DNA of 64,000 nucleotides from Vulcanimicrobium sp035943995. Its GTDB lineage: Bacteria > Vulcanimicrobiota > Vulcanimicrobiia > Vulcanimicrobiales > Vulcanimicrobiaceae. Under the pieces are notes generated by a model. The model was not told where the DNA came from. It saw only the letters and a program-made list of their open reading frames with translations, and searched no databases. Positions 15,288-24,354 of this stretch are shown here, piece by piece (position 1 is the first letter of the stretch; each line of letters begins with the position of its first letter). The position numbers and the translations under genes were made by a program. The stretch spans positions 1 to 64,000 of the forward strand of contig DASZBS010000027.1 in assembly GCA_035943995.1 (NCBI GenBank). Reading direction: 5' to 3'.

Positions 15288-15994
15288 GCGGCGGATCCCC
15301 GCTGGACCTCGCCGTCCTGGGGCTGGGCTGCGCGACGCTCACCGTTGGCGCGTACCAATTGAGCCTCGCCGTGCGGCGGCGCTGGGCGCACCCGCTGACG
15401 ACGCCGGTGCTGTTCTCGACCGCCGTCGTGGTCGCGTGCTTTTTGGCGACGGGCTTCGACGTGCGCGCGTACGAGCCGGCGCAGAAGGTGCTGACGTTTT
15501 TGCTCGGCCCCGCGACGGTCGCGCTCGCGCTGCCGCTGTTCCGCAACCGCGCCGCATTCGCGCGCGAGCTCGTGCCCGCGCTCACCGGGCTGGTGAGCGG
15601 CGTCGTCGCGACGATGGCCGGTGCGATCCTGTGCGCGCGCGCGTTCGCGCTCGGGCCTTCGCTCGAAGCGACGCTCGCGGTGAAGTCGGCAACGACCGCG
15701 ATCGCGATCGACGTCGCGCGCATCGTGCACGGCGATCCCGCGCTGGCGGCCGGGCTCGTCGTGAGCACGGGCACGTTCGGCGCAGCGGTCGGACCGTGGC
15801 TGCTCGACCGCATGAACGTGCGCAGCGCGATCGCGCGCGGCGTCGCGATGGGCGGGATCGCGCACGGGATCGGCACCGCGCAGGCGGCCGCCGAGAGCGA
15901 GCTCGCCGGCGCGGTCGCGGGCGTGTCGCTAGGCCTCGGCGCGGTGCTCACCGCGGTCGCCGCGCCGCTGCTCGTCGCGCTGCTCGCGCGCTAG
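15284..15994 (+). CDS. lrgB: LrgB family membrane protein
   Basis: 236 aa from GTG 15284, overlapping lrgA by 4 bp. Six to eight hydrophobic helices are visible. Signature segments are FLLGPATVALALPL, LAVKSATTAIAID and GGIAHGIGTAQAA, which are conserved in LrgB/YohK. It functions with LrgA in the inner membrane. The pair stands alone without a LytSR two-component system nearby. Confidence 0.88.
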   Translation: MSGGSPLDLAVLGLGCATLTVGAYQLSLAVRRRWAHPLTTPVLFSTAVVVACFLATGFDVRAYEPAQKVLTFLLGPATVALALPLFRNRAAFARELVPALTGLVSGVVATMAGAILCARAFALGPSLEATLAVKSATTAIAIDVARIVHGDPALAAGLVVSTGTFGAAVGPWLLDRMNVRSAIARGVAMGGIAHGIGTAQAAAESELAGAVAGVSLGLGAVLTAVAAPLLVALLAR

Positions 15995-16009
15995 CGCTCT
16001 TGGCGCGCG

Positions 16010-16567
16010 TCAGCGCTGTTCGCCGCCCGATCGCGGCGCGGCGAACTGCACGAGCGCCGCGGGGAACAGCGCCGTCACGTCGATGGTCGGCGCGACGGGT
16101 AGCTCGACGTCGAGCAGGATCGGCGCCGTGTCGCCCGGCGGGATGATCGCGAGCGTGTGAACGCTGCGGTACGACGTCACGCCGTCGCCGGTCGCGATGC
16201 GCAGCATGAACGCCGCCGCCTGCGCCGGTGCGATGATGAACAGCCGCGGCGTGCGCGAGAACGACTCGGCGACGATCTGCGGCGCCTTGCGCTCGTCGAG
16301 CAGCCGCACCGCCGGAAACCCGTCGACCGCGCACGCGCGTTGCGAGACGTTCGTCAGCATGATGCGCAGCTCGCGGTGCATCATCGCGCCGGTCTGCGAC
16401 GTGACGGCAGCCGCGAGCTGCGCCGACGCGCACGGGCGCAGGATCGCCATGCCGCGCCCGCCGTTGCCGCCGATCGGCGGCTCGGACGGCGGGGGTGCGG
16501 CGAGCGCGGCGAACGGCAGCGTCACGGCGAGCGTCGTTGCGGCGAAGAGGAGCGAGCGCTTCAGCAT
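16010..16567 (-). CDS. DUF4232-like exported protein
   Basis: 185 aa from ATG 16567. The signal peptide ends near ALAAPP (residue 24). The mature domain has RPCASAQLAAAV, a Gly/Met segment, LRIMLTNVSQRACAVDGFPAVRLLD and a C-terminal beta-rich part, as in DUF4232 domains of secreted and lipid-anchored proteins. Two cysteines (PCAS, RACAV) may form a disulfide outside the cytoplasm. Function is unknown. The gene is convergent with lrgB and divergent from the NUDIX gene. Confidence 0.75.
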   Translation of the reverse strand: MLKRSLLFAATTLAVTLPFAALAAPPPSEPPIGGNGGRGMAILRPCASAQLAAAVTSQTGAMMHRELRIMLTNVSQRACAVDGFPAVRLLDERKAPQIVAESFSRTPRLFIIAPAQAAAFMLRIATGDGVTSYRSVHTLAIIPPGDTAPILLDVELPVAPTIDVTALFPAALVQFAAPRSGGEQR

Positions 16568-16618
16568 GGTGGACGAAACGCGGCGGAACGCGCGAACGTC
16601 GCGCGAACGCTTGCGGGC

Positions 16619-17173
16619 GTGACGACCGCATCCCGCGCCCGCCTGCTCGACGAGCTGCGCGCCTACGCACCCGCCGACGCGCGCGAAGCCGCGATGCGCA
16701 AGCGTCTGGTAGCGTTCGTCGCTGCGCATCCCGACGCGTTCGAACGCGCGCTCGCGATCGGTCACGTCACCGCGTCCGCCTGGATCGTCGACCCGGCGCG
16801 GGCGCACGCGCTGCTGGCGCACCATCGCAAGCTCGGCAAGTGGCTCCAGCTCGGCGGTCACGTCGACGGCGACCCCGACGTGCGCGGCGCCGCGCTGCGC
16901 GAAGCCCGCGAGGAGTCGGGGCTCACGTCGCTGCGCTTCGCGTCGGACGCGATCTACGATCTCGACGTGCACGCCATCCCGGCGCGGCCCGGCGAGCCCG
17001 CGCACGAGCACTACGACGTGCGCTTCGCGTTCGAAGCGGATCCAGCCGAACCGCTGGTCGCGAGCGCCGAGTCGCACGCGCTCGCGTGGATCGCGCTCGG
17101 CGACCTGCCCGCCTACGGCGCCGACGAGTCGGTGCTGCGGCTCGCGCGTAAGACCGGGACCATCTTCGGGTAG
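16619..17173 (+). CDS. NUDIX hydrolase
   Basis: 184 aa, start GTG 16619 (no ATG before residue 26). The NUDIX box is LGGHVDGDPDVRGAALREAREESGL, read across about residues 78-102, with the REAREESG core intact. The first conserved Glu of the box is replaced by Asp. The segment upstream (GHVTASAWIVDPARAHALLAHH) is typical of NUDIX proteins that also carry a helical N-terminus. It should hydrolyse a nucleoside diphosphate-linked compound; the substrate is unknown. Confidence 0.85.
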   Translation: MTTASRARLLDELRAYAPADAREAAMRKRLVAFVAAHPDAFERALAIGHVTASAWIVDPARAHALLAHHRKLGKWLQLGGHVDGDPDVRGAALREAREESGLTSLRFASDAIYDLDVHAIPARPGEPAHEHYDVRFAFEADPAEPLVASAESHALAWIALGDLPAYGADESVLRLARKTGTIFG

Positions 17174-17182
17174 GAGCCGCGC

Positions 17183-17440
17183 ATGCGCGGCCGGTTCGAC
17201 TTCACCTTCCACACGCTCACGCCCAACGCCGCGGCGCTGGCCGAAGGCGATCCGACCCTTGCGTTCCTGGGCGCGCAAGGCTGGGAGCTGCGCGGCGTTA
17301 CCACGTTACTCGACGGCAGCGTGCTCGTCGCGCTGCAGCGCCCGCTCGACGAAGAGCACCCGCTGCCCGACGCGCCGTCCTTGAGCGCGGCACTCGTCGA
17401 ACCGCTCACGGCGCCGTCGCGCGAGGAGCTGGAGGCGTAG
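17183..17440 (+). CDS. Small DUF4177-like protein
   Basis: 85 aa from ATG 17183, 9 bp after the NUDIX gene and probably co-transcribed. The core LAFLGAQGWELRGVTTLLDGSVLVALQRPL has the Gly-Trp-Glu-Leu pattern of DUF4177 proteins, small alpha/beta proteins of unknown function. The 3' end overlaps the convergent S41 protease gene by 35 bp. Confidence 0.65.
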   Translation: MRGRFDFTFHTLTPNAAALAEGDPTLAFLGAQGWELRGVTTLLDGSVLVALQRPLDEEHPLPDAPSLSAALVEPLTAPSREELEA

Positions 17441-18782
17441 CGCTCGCGCCGAGAAGCGCGAGCGCGCGGTCGAGCTGCGCGTCGCGGCCCGGCTCGCCGG
17501 GATGCGCGCCGACGGGTTGCTCGACGACGACGTCGGGCGTGATCCCGACCTTGTCGATGTCGCGGCCCGCCGGCGTGAGATAGCGCGCCGTCGTCAGCTT
17601 GATCGCGCCGCCGTCCGGCAGCGCGAACGTCTCCTGCACGAGCCCCTTGCCGAACGTGCGGGTGCCGACGAGCGTGCCCGTCTTGTCGTCCTGCACCGCG
17701 CCCGCGACGATCTCCGCCGCCGACGCGCTGTCGCCGTCCACCAGCACCGCGAGCGGCGCGCCAAGCGGTGGCGTCGCCGCTTTTGCGGCGAACACTGCCG
17801 GCTTGCCGCCGCGCTCCTGGATCGTGACGACGGTGCCGCGCACGAAGTGCGACGCGACCGCGATCGCGGCGTCGCGGTACCCGCCGCCGTTCGCGCGCAG
17901 GTCCAGCACGTACCCGCGCGCGTTTGCCGCGCGCAGCTTCGCGAGCACCGCATCGAGCTGCTGCGCGGACTGCGCGCCGAACGAGCGCAGCCGCACGTAA
18001 CCGATCGCGTTGGCGACGACGCGCCCGGTGGCGTCGGGCGCGACGACGACGCGCCGCACGATCGCGAGCGGCTCGCGCGCCGTGCCGTCGCGCGATACAC
18101 CGAGGCGCACGGTGCTGCCCGGCGCGCCGCGCAGCGCCGCCGCGACCGCGGCCGGCGTCGTCGCGGGCGGCGGTGCGCCGTCGATGCTCGTGATGATGTC
18201 GCCCGCGGCGAGCCCGGCGGCCTCCGCCGGCGCGCCGGGAAACACGTCGACGACGCGCACCGCGTGCGTTTGGGGATCGACATCGAGCTCCGCGCCGATC
18301 CCGGCGGCGGGCTTGCCGTCCAGAAAGCCGACGAACTTCTTGAACGCCGCCGGGCGGAACAGCAGGCTGTACGGATCGTGCAGCGCCGCGAGCTCGCTCT
18401 CGATCGTCTTCGCGACGAGCTCGCCGGTGCGCACGCGCGTGCCGTAGCGCGCGACGGCCAGCGCGACGTCGCGGTCGATCTCGCTCTCGGCGCGATAACG
18501 GTCGGCGTGCGGCGACGCGGGCGGGATGTTCGGGTTGGTGACGCCGCGCGACGCGAGGTAGGCGACGATGCCGCCGCGGGCGCCGGCGAGCAGCGCCGCG
18601 GGATCGACGGGCTGGTAGTAGCGCGCCATCACCGTCGTGTAGCAGATCTCGAGCGCGATCACGTCGAGCGCGCCCAGCGAGGCGGGTGCCCGCGGTGCGG
18701 GCGCGGCCGTGCCGCCGCTCGGCAGCAGCGCGGCGACGGCGATGAGGGCGAGCGTGACGAAGCGGCGAGCCACGGTCACCAT
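17406..18782 (-). CDS. ctpA: C-terminal processing peptidase (S41 family) with PDZ domain
   Basis: 458 aa from ATG 18782. A signal peptide (to about residue 27) is followed by a helical domain, a PDZ domain (GIGAELDVDPQTHAVRVVDVFPG and GLAAGDIITSIDG), then the S41 protease domain. The catalytic Ser is in DGDSASAAEIVAGA and the Lys in TFGKGLVQE, as in CtpA. It cleaves C-terminal residues of envelope proteins outside the cytoplasmic membrane. The C-terminus ends Ala/Pro-rich. The length is typical. Confidence 0.9.
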   Translation of the reverse strand: MVTVARRFVTLALIAVAALLPSGGTAAPAPRAPASLGALDVIALEICYTTVMARYYQPVDPAALLAGARGGIVAYLASRGVTNPNIPPASPHADRYRAESEIDRDVALAVARYGTRVRTGELVAKTIESELAALHDPYSLLFRPAAFKKFVGFLDGKPAAGIGAELDVDPQTHAVRVVDVFPGAPAEAAGLAAGDIITSIDGAPPPATTPAAVAAALRGAPGSTVRLGVSRDGTAREPLAIVRRVVVAPDATGRVVANAIGYVRLRSFGAQSAQQLDAVLAKLRAANARGYVLDLRANGGGYRDAAIAVASHFVRGTVVTIQERGGKPAVFAAKAATPPLGAPLAVLVDGDSASAAEIVAGAVQDDKTGTLVGTRTFGKGLVQETFALPDGGAIKLTTARYLTPAGRDIDKVGITPDVVVEQPVGAHPGEPGRDAQLDRALALLGASATPPAPRATAP

Positions 18783-18851
18783 GTTCCGGGCCGGAACGCT
18801 CCGCGCATGCCGAAGAGGGCATGCTCGCCGTGCCCGGAAACCAGCCGCGCC

Positions 18852-20222
18852 GTGGACCGCCGGACAACGATCGTCGTCTTCCTGGTCGCCCTCGCGTTCT
18901 GCGCGCTGCTGACCAAGTCGCACGTGACGTCCTGGAGCGACCGCTCGCGCGTGGCGACCGTCGACGCGCTCACGACGAACGGGACGTTCGTCATCACCGG
19001 ATCGCCGTACGCCGAACAGCTCGGCGACGAGATCACCTATCGCGGCAAGACGTACTCCGACAAGCCGCCGCTGCTCTCGCTGCTCGCGACCGCGGTGGTG
19101 CTGGTCGCAGCGCCGTTCGGCGTCAGCTTACGGCACACGCCTGCAGCCGCGATCTACGTGATGACGCTGTTCACGGTCGGCGTGTGGTTCGCGATCGGCT
19201 GCGCGTACGCGTATGCGTTTGCGCGGCTGCTCGGTTTCGAGCGCCGGATCGCGGTCGCGGTGGCGGCACTGACGGGCGTCGCAACGCTCGCGCTGCCGTA
19301 TGCCGTCGTGCTAACGAACCACGTGCCGTGCGGCGCCGCCGGGCTTGCCGGCTGTTATCACCTGGTGCGCGCGCGCAACGGTGGGCCTGCGGACGCGGCG
19401 CTCGCCGGGCTGTTCTTCGCGCTCGCATACGCGTTCGACGCCGCCGGGATTTTGCTGGCGGTCGCGAGCGCCGTGCTGCTGTTGGACCAGCCCGCGCGCC
19501 GCTGGCTGATCGCGCTCGCCGCAGGTGCACCGGTCGTCGCGCTGCAGATGGCGTACAACGTGCACGTGTCGGGCAGCATCCTTCCGACGGCCTTCACGGG
19601 CAGCGTATGGACGACCGCGCCGATCCCGCCGGGCGCTACCGAACCGCAGCCGTTCGCGCTGCACTCCGCCGCCGACTACGCGCAGGCCGCGCTGCACGTG
19701 CTCGTCGGCGGCAAGGGTCTGCTGTCGTACACGCCGCTCGTGCTCGTCGCCGCGTACGGGCTGGTCGTCATGTGGCGCAGCGGCGGCGTGATGCGCCGCC
19801 TCGCGGCGGCGATCGTCGCGGCGACGGCACTGTTCGTCGTCACGATCGTGACGCTGCAGAGCCAAGACGCGCAGGCCCAGAACTTCGGCGAACGCCGTTA
19901 CGTCGACGTCTTCTTCGTGCTGTGCGTCGCGGTAGGGCCCGCGCTGGCGGCGGTGCGCAGCCGGCTTGCCGCCGCGGCCGTGCTCGTGTGCGTCGCGATC
20001 TCGGTGGCGATCGCCGCGCTCGGCACGGTGTCGCCCTTCGGCGGCGACGTGGGCGAGCCCGGGTTCTCGTTCGCGAGCGCCGCGTTCGTCGCGCTCTACC
20101 ACCGCTCGCCGGTTCAGGCCGCGATCGACGTGCTGATGCTGATCGCCGTCGTCACGGCGGTCGTGCGGCTGGTGCCGTTCCCGCGGCTGCGCCGCGACGG
20201 CGTCGCGACGGCAGTCGCTTGA
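18852..20222 (+). CDS. GT39-like polytopic membrane glycosyltransferase
   Basis: 456 aa with about ten hydrophobic helices. The first loop holds TNGTFVITGSPYAEQ and YRGKTYSDKPPLLSLLA, the KPPL signature of dolichyl- or undecaprenyl-phosphate sugar mannosyl/arabinosyl transferases (PMT_2/GT39 clan). It probably transfers a sugar from a polyprenyl carrier to an envelope acceptor. The start is GTG 18852; an in-frame ATG at 18807 is an alternative but would leave only 24 bp to the divergent ctpA start. Confidence 0.75.
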   Translation: MDRRTTIVVFLVALAFCALLTKSHVTSWSDRSRVATVDALTTNGTFVITGSPYAEQLGDEITYRGKTYSDKPPLLSLLATAVVLVAAPFGVSLRHTPAAAIYVMTLFTVGVWFAIGCAYAYAFARLLGFERRIAVAVAALTGVATLALPYAVVLTNHVPCGAAGLAGCYHLVRARNGGPADAALAGLFFALAYAFDAAGILLAVASAVLLLDQPARRWLIALAAGAPVVALQMAYNVHVSGSILPTAFTGSVWTTAPIPPGATEPQPFALHSAADYAQAALHVLVGGKGLLSYTPLVLVAAYGLVVMWRSGGVMRRLAAAIVAATALFVVTIVTLQSQDAQAQNFGERRYVDVFFVLCVAVGPALAAVRSRLAAAAVLVCVAISVAIAALGTVSPFGGDVGEPGFSFASAAFVALYHRSPVQAAIDVLMLIAVVTAVVRLVPFPRLRRDGVATAVA

Positions 20223-20229
20223 GCGATCG

Positions 20230-21144
20230 TCAGGCCCGCGGCGCGGCGGCGCGCGTGAGGCGGTCGCGCACCGCCGCGTTCGCCTCGGTGTCGGGCGGCA
20301 GCGTCGCGACGATCGACGCATAGCCGTCCGCGTCGAGCGCGCGCAGCGCGGCGTACAGCGTGCGTGCGGCGGCGGCGGGATCGTCGGGGAGCGTCAGCAG
20401 CGCGACGCGCTCGCCGGTCTCCGCGCGGCGGCGAGCTTCGCCGTCGCGGGCATCCGCATCGACCAGCACGACCTTTGCGCGCGGCGCGTAGTGCGACGCG
20501 AGCGTGCCCGGCGCGCGCACGGCACCGCCCACGCGCGTCACGACGGGCGCGCCGAGCGCGTCGCCGAGCTGCGACGCGGTGATCGCCCCGGCGCGCAGCA
20601 CCGCGGGAACGGCGCCGGTGAGATCGACGATGGTGGACTCGACGCCGACGCGCGCGGGACCGCCGTCGACGACGAGATCGACTTCGTCACCGAGATCCGC
20701 GCGCACGTGCTCCGCGGTCGTCGGCGAGATGCGGCCGAAGCGATTCGCGGACGGCGCCGCGAGCGCGCCGCCGAACGCCGCGAGGATCGCGCGCGCGAGT
20801 GGGTGCTCGGGCACGCGCACCGCGACGGTGTCTTGACCACCGGTCACCGCGCGCGGCGTGCGCGGCCCGCGCGCGACGATCGCCGTGAGCGGCCCGGGCC
20901 AGAAGCGTTCCGCGAGCGCGCGCAGCGCGGGCGTGATGCCGGCGACGTAGCCGTCGAGCGCATCGACGTCGTACACGTGCACGATGAGTGGATGGTCCGC
21001 CGGCCGGCCTTTGATTTCAAACACGCGCGCGATCGCGCGCGGGTTCGAGACGTCCGCCGCCAGACCGTACACCGTCTCGGTGGGGATCCCGACGACGCCG
21101 CCGGCGCGCAGCACGGCGACCGCGCGCGCGACGACGTCATCCAT
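20230..21144 (-). CDS. tsaC: Threonylcarbamoyl-AMP synthase (Sua5/YwlC)
   Basis: 304 aa from ATG 21144. The N-terminal YrdC domain has GGVVGIPTETVYGLAAD, FEIKGRPADHPLIVH, SANRFGRISPTTAEHV and the ESTIVDLT motif. The C-terminal Sua5 domain (about 205-300) starts after APGTLASHYAPRA. The enzyme makes threonylcarbamoyl-AMP for t6A37 modification of tRNAs decoding ANN. The long Sua5 form is usual outside Proteobacteria. It is 29 bp downstream of serS on the same strand. Confidence 0.93.
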   Translation of the reverse strand: MDDVVARAVAVLRAGGVVGIPTETVYGLAADVSNPRAIARVFEIKGRPADHPLIVHVYDVDALDGYVAGITPALRALAERFWPGPLTAIVARGPRTPRAVTGGQDTVAVRVPEHPLARAILAAFGGALAAPSANRFGRISPTTAEHVRADLGDEVDLVVDGGPARVGVESTIVDLTGAVPAVLRAGAITASQLGDALGAPVVTRVGGAVRAPGTLASHYAPRAKVVLVDADARDGEARRRAETGERVALLTLPDDPAAAARTLYAALRALDADGYASIVATLPPDTEANAAVRDRLTRAAAPRA

Positions 21145-21173
21145 GTCGCGAGCGTTCGCTTTGCGAACGCACG

Positions 21174-22472
21174 TCAGCGCGTCGAGCCGTCCGGCTCGAT
21201 CGACGCGAAGCCCGCGAACGGCCGCAGCACCTCGGGGACGGTGATGCCGCCGTCGGCGCGCTGGTAGTTTTCGACGACGGCCGCGAGCGTGCGTCCGACC
21301 GCGCCGCCCGAGCCGTTGAGCGTGTGCACGAACTCGGGCTTCGCGGTCGCGTCGCGCCGGAAGCGCAGCCCGCTGCGCCGTGCCTGGAAGTCGGTGCAGT
21401 TCGAGCACGAGCTGATCTCGCGGTACGCGTTCGCGCCCGGAAACCACACCTCGACGTCGTACGTCTTCGCGACGTTGAAACCGCTGTCGCCCGCGCACAG
21501 CAGCATCACGCGGTGCGCGATGCCGAGCTCTTCGTACAATCCCGTCGCGTTGCGCACGAGCGTCTCGAGATCGTCGAACGAGCGCTCGGGGAGCGTCAGC
21601 CACACGAGCTCGACCTTCTCGAACTGGTGCTGGCGGATCAGCCCGCGCGTGTCGCGCCCCGCGGCGCCCGCTTCTTTGCGGAAGCACGGCGTGTACGCCG
21701 TGTAGCGGATCGGGAGCGCCGCGCCCGGCAGGATTTCGTCGCGGTGCAGCGCGGTGAGCGGCACCTCGGCGGTCGGGATCAGGTACAGCGCGTCGTTCGC
21801 GTCGTCGCCTTCGAACGCGTACATCTGGTCGGAGAACTTCGTGAGCTGGCCCGTCGCCCACATCGTCGAGCGCGCGACGAGCACGGGCGGATTGATCTCG
21901 ACGTACGCGTTGCGCGCCGCGCGGTCCAGGAAGAACGACACCAGCGCGCGCGACAGCCGCGCGCCCGCGCCGCGCAGGACCGTGAAGCGTGAGCCCGACA
22001 GTTTCGCGGCGCGCTCGACGTCGAAGATGCCGAGCCGCTCGCCGAGCTCCCAATGCGGCTTGGGTTCGAAGCCGAACGCGGGCGGCGCGCCCCACGCGCG
22101 CACCTGCACGTTCGCGGACTCGTCGCTGCCGTCGGGCACGGAGCCGTCGAGCACGTTGGGGACCTCGGATAACGCCGCCGCGATCTGCTCGTCGAACGAC
22201 GGCAGCCGTTCGCCCGCGGCGGCGATCCGCGCGTCGAGCTCGGCGATGCGCGGCCGCAATTCGGCCGCGGCGGCTTTCTTGTCGGCGGCTTTGGCGATCT
22301 GCGCGGTCAGCGCGTTCTTCTCGGCCTTGAGGCTTTCGACGGCGGCGATCGCGGTGCGCCGCTCGCGGTCGAGCTCCAGCACGCGGTCGACGAACTCCGC
22401 GCCGATGCCGCGCCGCCGCGCGGCGATGCGGACGTGGTCGGGCTCGCGCCGCAGGAGATCGATATTCAGCAC
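21174..22472 (-). CDS. serS: Serine--tRNA ligase
   Basis: 432 aa, start GTG 22472. The N-terminal coiled-coil arm (about 30-105) contacts the long variable arm of tRNA-Ser. Class II motifs are present: motif 2 in YTPCFRKEAGAAGRDTRGLIR, HQFEKVELV, and motif 3 with GVGRT-like GRTLAAVVENYQ. The zinc-independent bacterial layout EISSCSNCTDFQARR is intact. The gene lies upstream of tsaC in the same orientation. Confidence 0.96.
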   Translation of the reverse strand: MLNIDLLRREPDHVRIAARRRGIGAEFVDRVLELDRERRTAIAAVESLKAEKNALTAQIAKAADKKAAAAELRPRIAELDARIAAAGERLPSFDEQIAAALSEVPNVLDGSVPDGSDESANVQVRAWGAPPAFGFEPKPHWELGERLGIFDVERAAKLSGSRFTVLRGAGARLSRALVSFFLDRAARNAYVEINPPVLVARSTMWATGQLTKFSDQMYAFEGDDANDALYLIPTAEVPLTALHRDEILPGAALPIRYTAYTPCFRKEAGAAGRDTRGLIRQHQFEKVELVWLTLPERSFDDLETLVRNATGLYEELGIAHRVMLLCAGDSGFNVAKTYDVEVWFPGANAYREISSCSNCTDFQARRSGLRFRRDATAKPEFVHTLNGSGGAVGRTLAAVVENYQRADGGITVPEVLRPFAGFASIEPDGSTR

Positions 22473-22555
22473 AGCCGCCGTGCGTTCGCGATGCGAGCGG
22501 CCCGCTCCGTGCGCCGCCGACGGTACCCTTCGCGTGCGCGTCGAACCCGCGATCG

Positions 22556-23788
22556 ATGCGAGCGCTGCGGCCCGGTGCGACCTTCGAGACCGAACGGCTC
22601 CTCGCGCCCGGCGAGGCGCTCGAGGTCTACTTCGGCGCCGTCACGGTGCGCCCGCAGGGGACGGAGCGGGTCGCGCTGGAGGCCGCCTTCGGCCGCGTCC
22701 TCGCCCGGGACGCCGTCGCCGCCGGGCCCTACCCTGCCGACGACCGCTCGACGATGGACGGGTTCGCGGTCCGGTCGGCCGACGGCGTCGTGCCGCGCCG
22801 GATCGTCGGCGCGATCCTGATGGGGGCCGCGCCGCCCGGCCCGCTGCGCGCCGGCGAGGCGATGCGGATCCCGACCGGCGGCGTGCTGCCGCCCGGCGCC
22901 GACGCGGTGCTGCCGGTCGAAGACGCGCAGGAGCGCGGCGGCGAGCTGATCGCCGCCCAAGCGCCTGCGCCGCGGGCGTACTTCACCCCGCGCGGCGACG
23001 ACATGGCCGCCGGCGACATGGTGCTGCGCGGCGGGCGGCGCATCGGCGCGGCCGAGCTGTCCGTGCTCGCCACGCTCGGCGAGACCGCGGTGGAAGTCTA
23101 CCGGCGGCCGGTGGTGGCGGTCATCTCGACCGGCGACGAGCTGGTCGACGTTGCCCGCACGCCCGGTACGGGCCAAGTGCGCGACTCCAACCGCTGGGCG
23201 ATCGCCGGCGGGCTGGCGGCGCTCGGCTGCGAGGTCGTTCACCTCCCCCGCGCGGTCGACGAGGTCGCCGCGATCCGCGCCGGGATCGCCGAAGGGCTGC
23301 GGGTCGCCGACGCGGTCGTCCTGACCGGCGGCTCGTCGGTCGGCGCGCGCGACCACGTCCCCGCGGCGATCGAGGGCCTGGGCGACCCCGGCGTCATCGT
23401 CCACGGCCTGCGGGTCAAGCCAGGCAAGCCGACCGTGCTTGCCGCCGTCGGGGTGCAGCCGGTGATCGGCCTGCCGGGTAATCCCACCAGCGCCCTGACG
23501 ATCCTCGACGCGATCGCCTCGCCCGTGTTCCGCGCGCTGACCGGCCAGGCGGACGCCCGGCGGGCGACCGTCGCCGCCGTGGCCGCCGAGGCGTTCCCCG
23601 GGCGCGCCGGCTGGACGTGGTACGTGCCGGCCGTGCTCGACGGGTCGGCCGCCCGCCCGCTGGCGCTGCGCTCCTCGCACACGAGCCTGCTCGCCCGGGC
23701 CGACGGCTACGTGGTGGTCGGTCCTGAGTGCCCGGAGATCGAAGCCGGCGCGCCGGTCACGCTGATCCGATACGGCGGGGCGGCATGA
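22556..23788 (+). CDS. moeA: Molybdopterin molybdenumtransferase
   Basis: 410 aa from ATG 22556. It has the MoeA layers: domain I with DRSTMDGFAVRSAD, RIPTGGVLPPGADAVLPVEDA, then the MogA-like domain with ISTGDELVD, DSNRWAIAGGL, VVLTGGSSVGARDHV and KPGKPTVLA, PVIGLPGNPTSAL, and a C-terminal beta domain. It inserts molybdate into molybdopterin-AMP. moaC and mogA are encoded 32 kb away. The TGA overlaps the ATG of the BON lipoprotein gene. Confidence 0.94.
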   Translation: MRALRPGATFETERLLAPGEALEVYFGAVTVRPQGTERVALEAAFGRVLARDAVAAGPYPADDRSTMDGFAVRSADGVVPRRIVGAILMGAAPPGPLRAGEAMRIPTGGVLPPGADAVLPVEDAQERGGELIAAQAPAPRAYFTPRGDDMAAGDMVLRGGRRIGAAELSVLATLGETAVEVYRRPVVAVISTGDELVDVARTPGTGQVRDSNRWAIAGGLAALGCEVVHLPRAVDEVAAIRAGIAEGLRVADAVVLTGGSSVGARDHVPAAIEGLGDPGVIVHGLRVKPGKPTVLAAVGVQPVIGLPGNPTSALTILDAIASPVFRALTGQADARRATVAAVAAEAFPGRAGWTWYVPAVLDGSAARPLALRSSHTSLLARADGYVVVGPECPEIEAGAPVTLIRYGGAA

Positions 23789-24354
23789 GCCGCGCGCTCG
23801 CGGTCGCGGCGGCGGTCGTGCTGACCGGCGCCGCCGCGCTGGCCGGCTGCACGGAAAACTCGCAGCAGAAGATGCCCGAGCCGTTCGGCACGCGCGCGGC
23901 GACGGCGGTGCTCCAGGACGCGCTCACGCTGAGCGCCGTGAAAGCGAAGCTGATCGGCGACGACCCGGACTCGACGATCACGCTGCGCGTGTCGGTCACC
24001 GCCGGCGTCGTCACGCTGCGCGGCACGGTTCACGACGCCGCGATCCGCCGCAAGGTGGTCGCCGACGCGCGCGCGACCGGGGGCGTGAAGCGCGTCGTCG
24101 ATCAACTGCGCGTCGACCCGAACGGACCGCGCTTGCGCCAGCAGGTCGGCGACGTCGCGCTGGCCGCGCGCATCGAGACGGCGATCACCGCGCAAGTGGG
24201 CGTGCAGCACGTCGTCGTGCACGTCGACCGCGGCGTCGCGACGCTCGACGGTAGCGTGCCCGATGCGAAGACCAAGCGCACGATCCTGACGACGGCGCGC
24301 GGCACCGGCGGCGTACGCAACGTCGTCGACCGCATCTGGGTCGGAGGAACGTGA
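23785..24354 (+). CDS. Lipoprotein with two BON domains
   Basis: 189 aa. The lipobox is AAALAGC (Cys near 23). Two BON domains follow: about 50-110 (LSAVKAKLIGDDPD to GGVKRVVDQLRVD) and about 120-188 (ALAARIETAITAQ to GGVRNVVDRIWV). BON domains bind phospholipid surfaces, and OsmY/DolP-type proteins protect the outer membrane. It sits between moeA and hisC with 4-bp overlaps on both sides, so it is co-translated with unrelated genes. Confidence 0.88.
   Translation: MSRALAVAAAVVLTGAAALAGCTENSQQKMPEPFGTRAATAVLQDALTLSAVKAKLIGDDPDSTITLRVSVTAGVVTLRGTVHDAAIRRKVVADARATGGVKRVVDQLRVDPNGPRLRQQVGDVALAARIETAITAQVGVQHVVVHVDRGVATLDGSVPDAKTKRTILTTARGTGGVRNVVDRIWVGGT

Noticed and set aside
18807..18851. ATG 18807 as start of the GT39-like gene
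   Set aside because: Possible, but it leaves just 24 bp to the divergent ctpA start; GTG 18852 allows room for both promoters and begins directly before the first helix.
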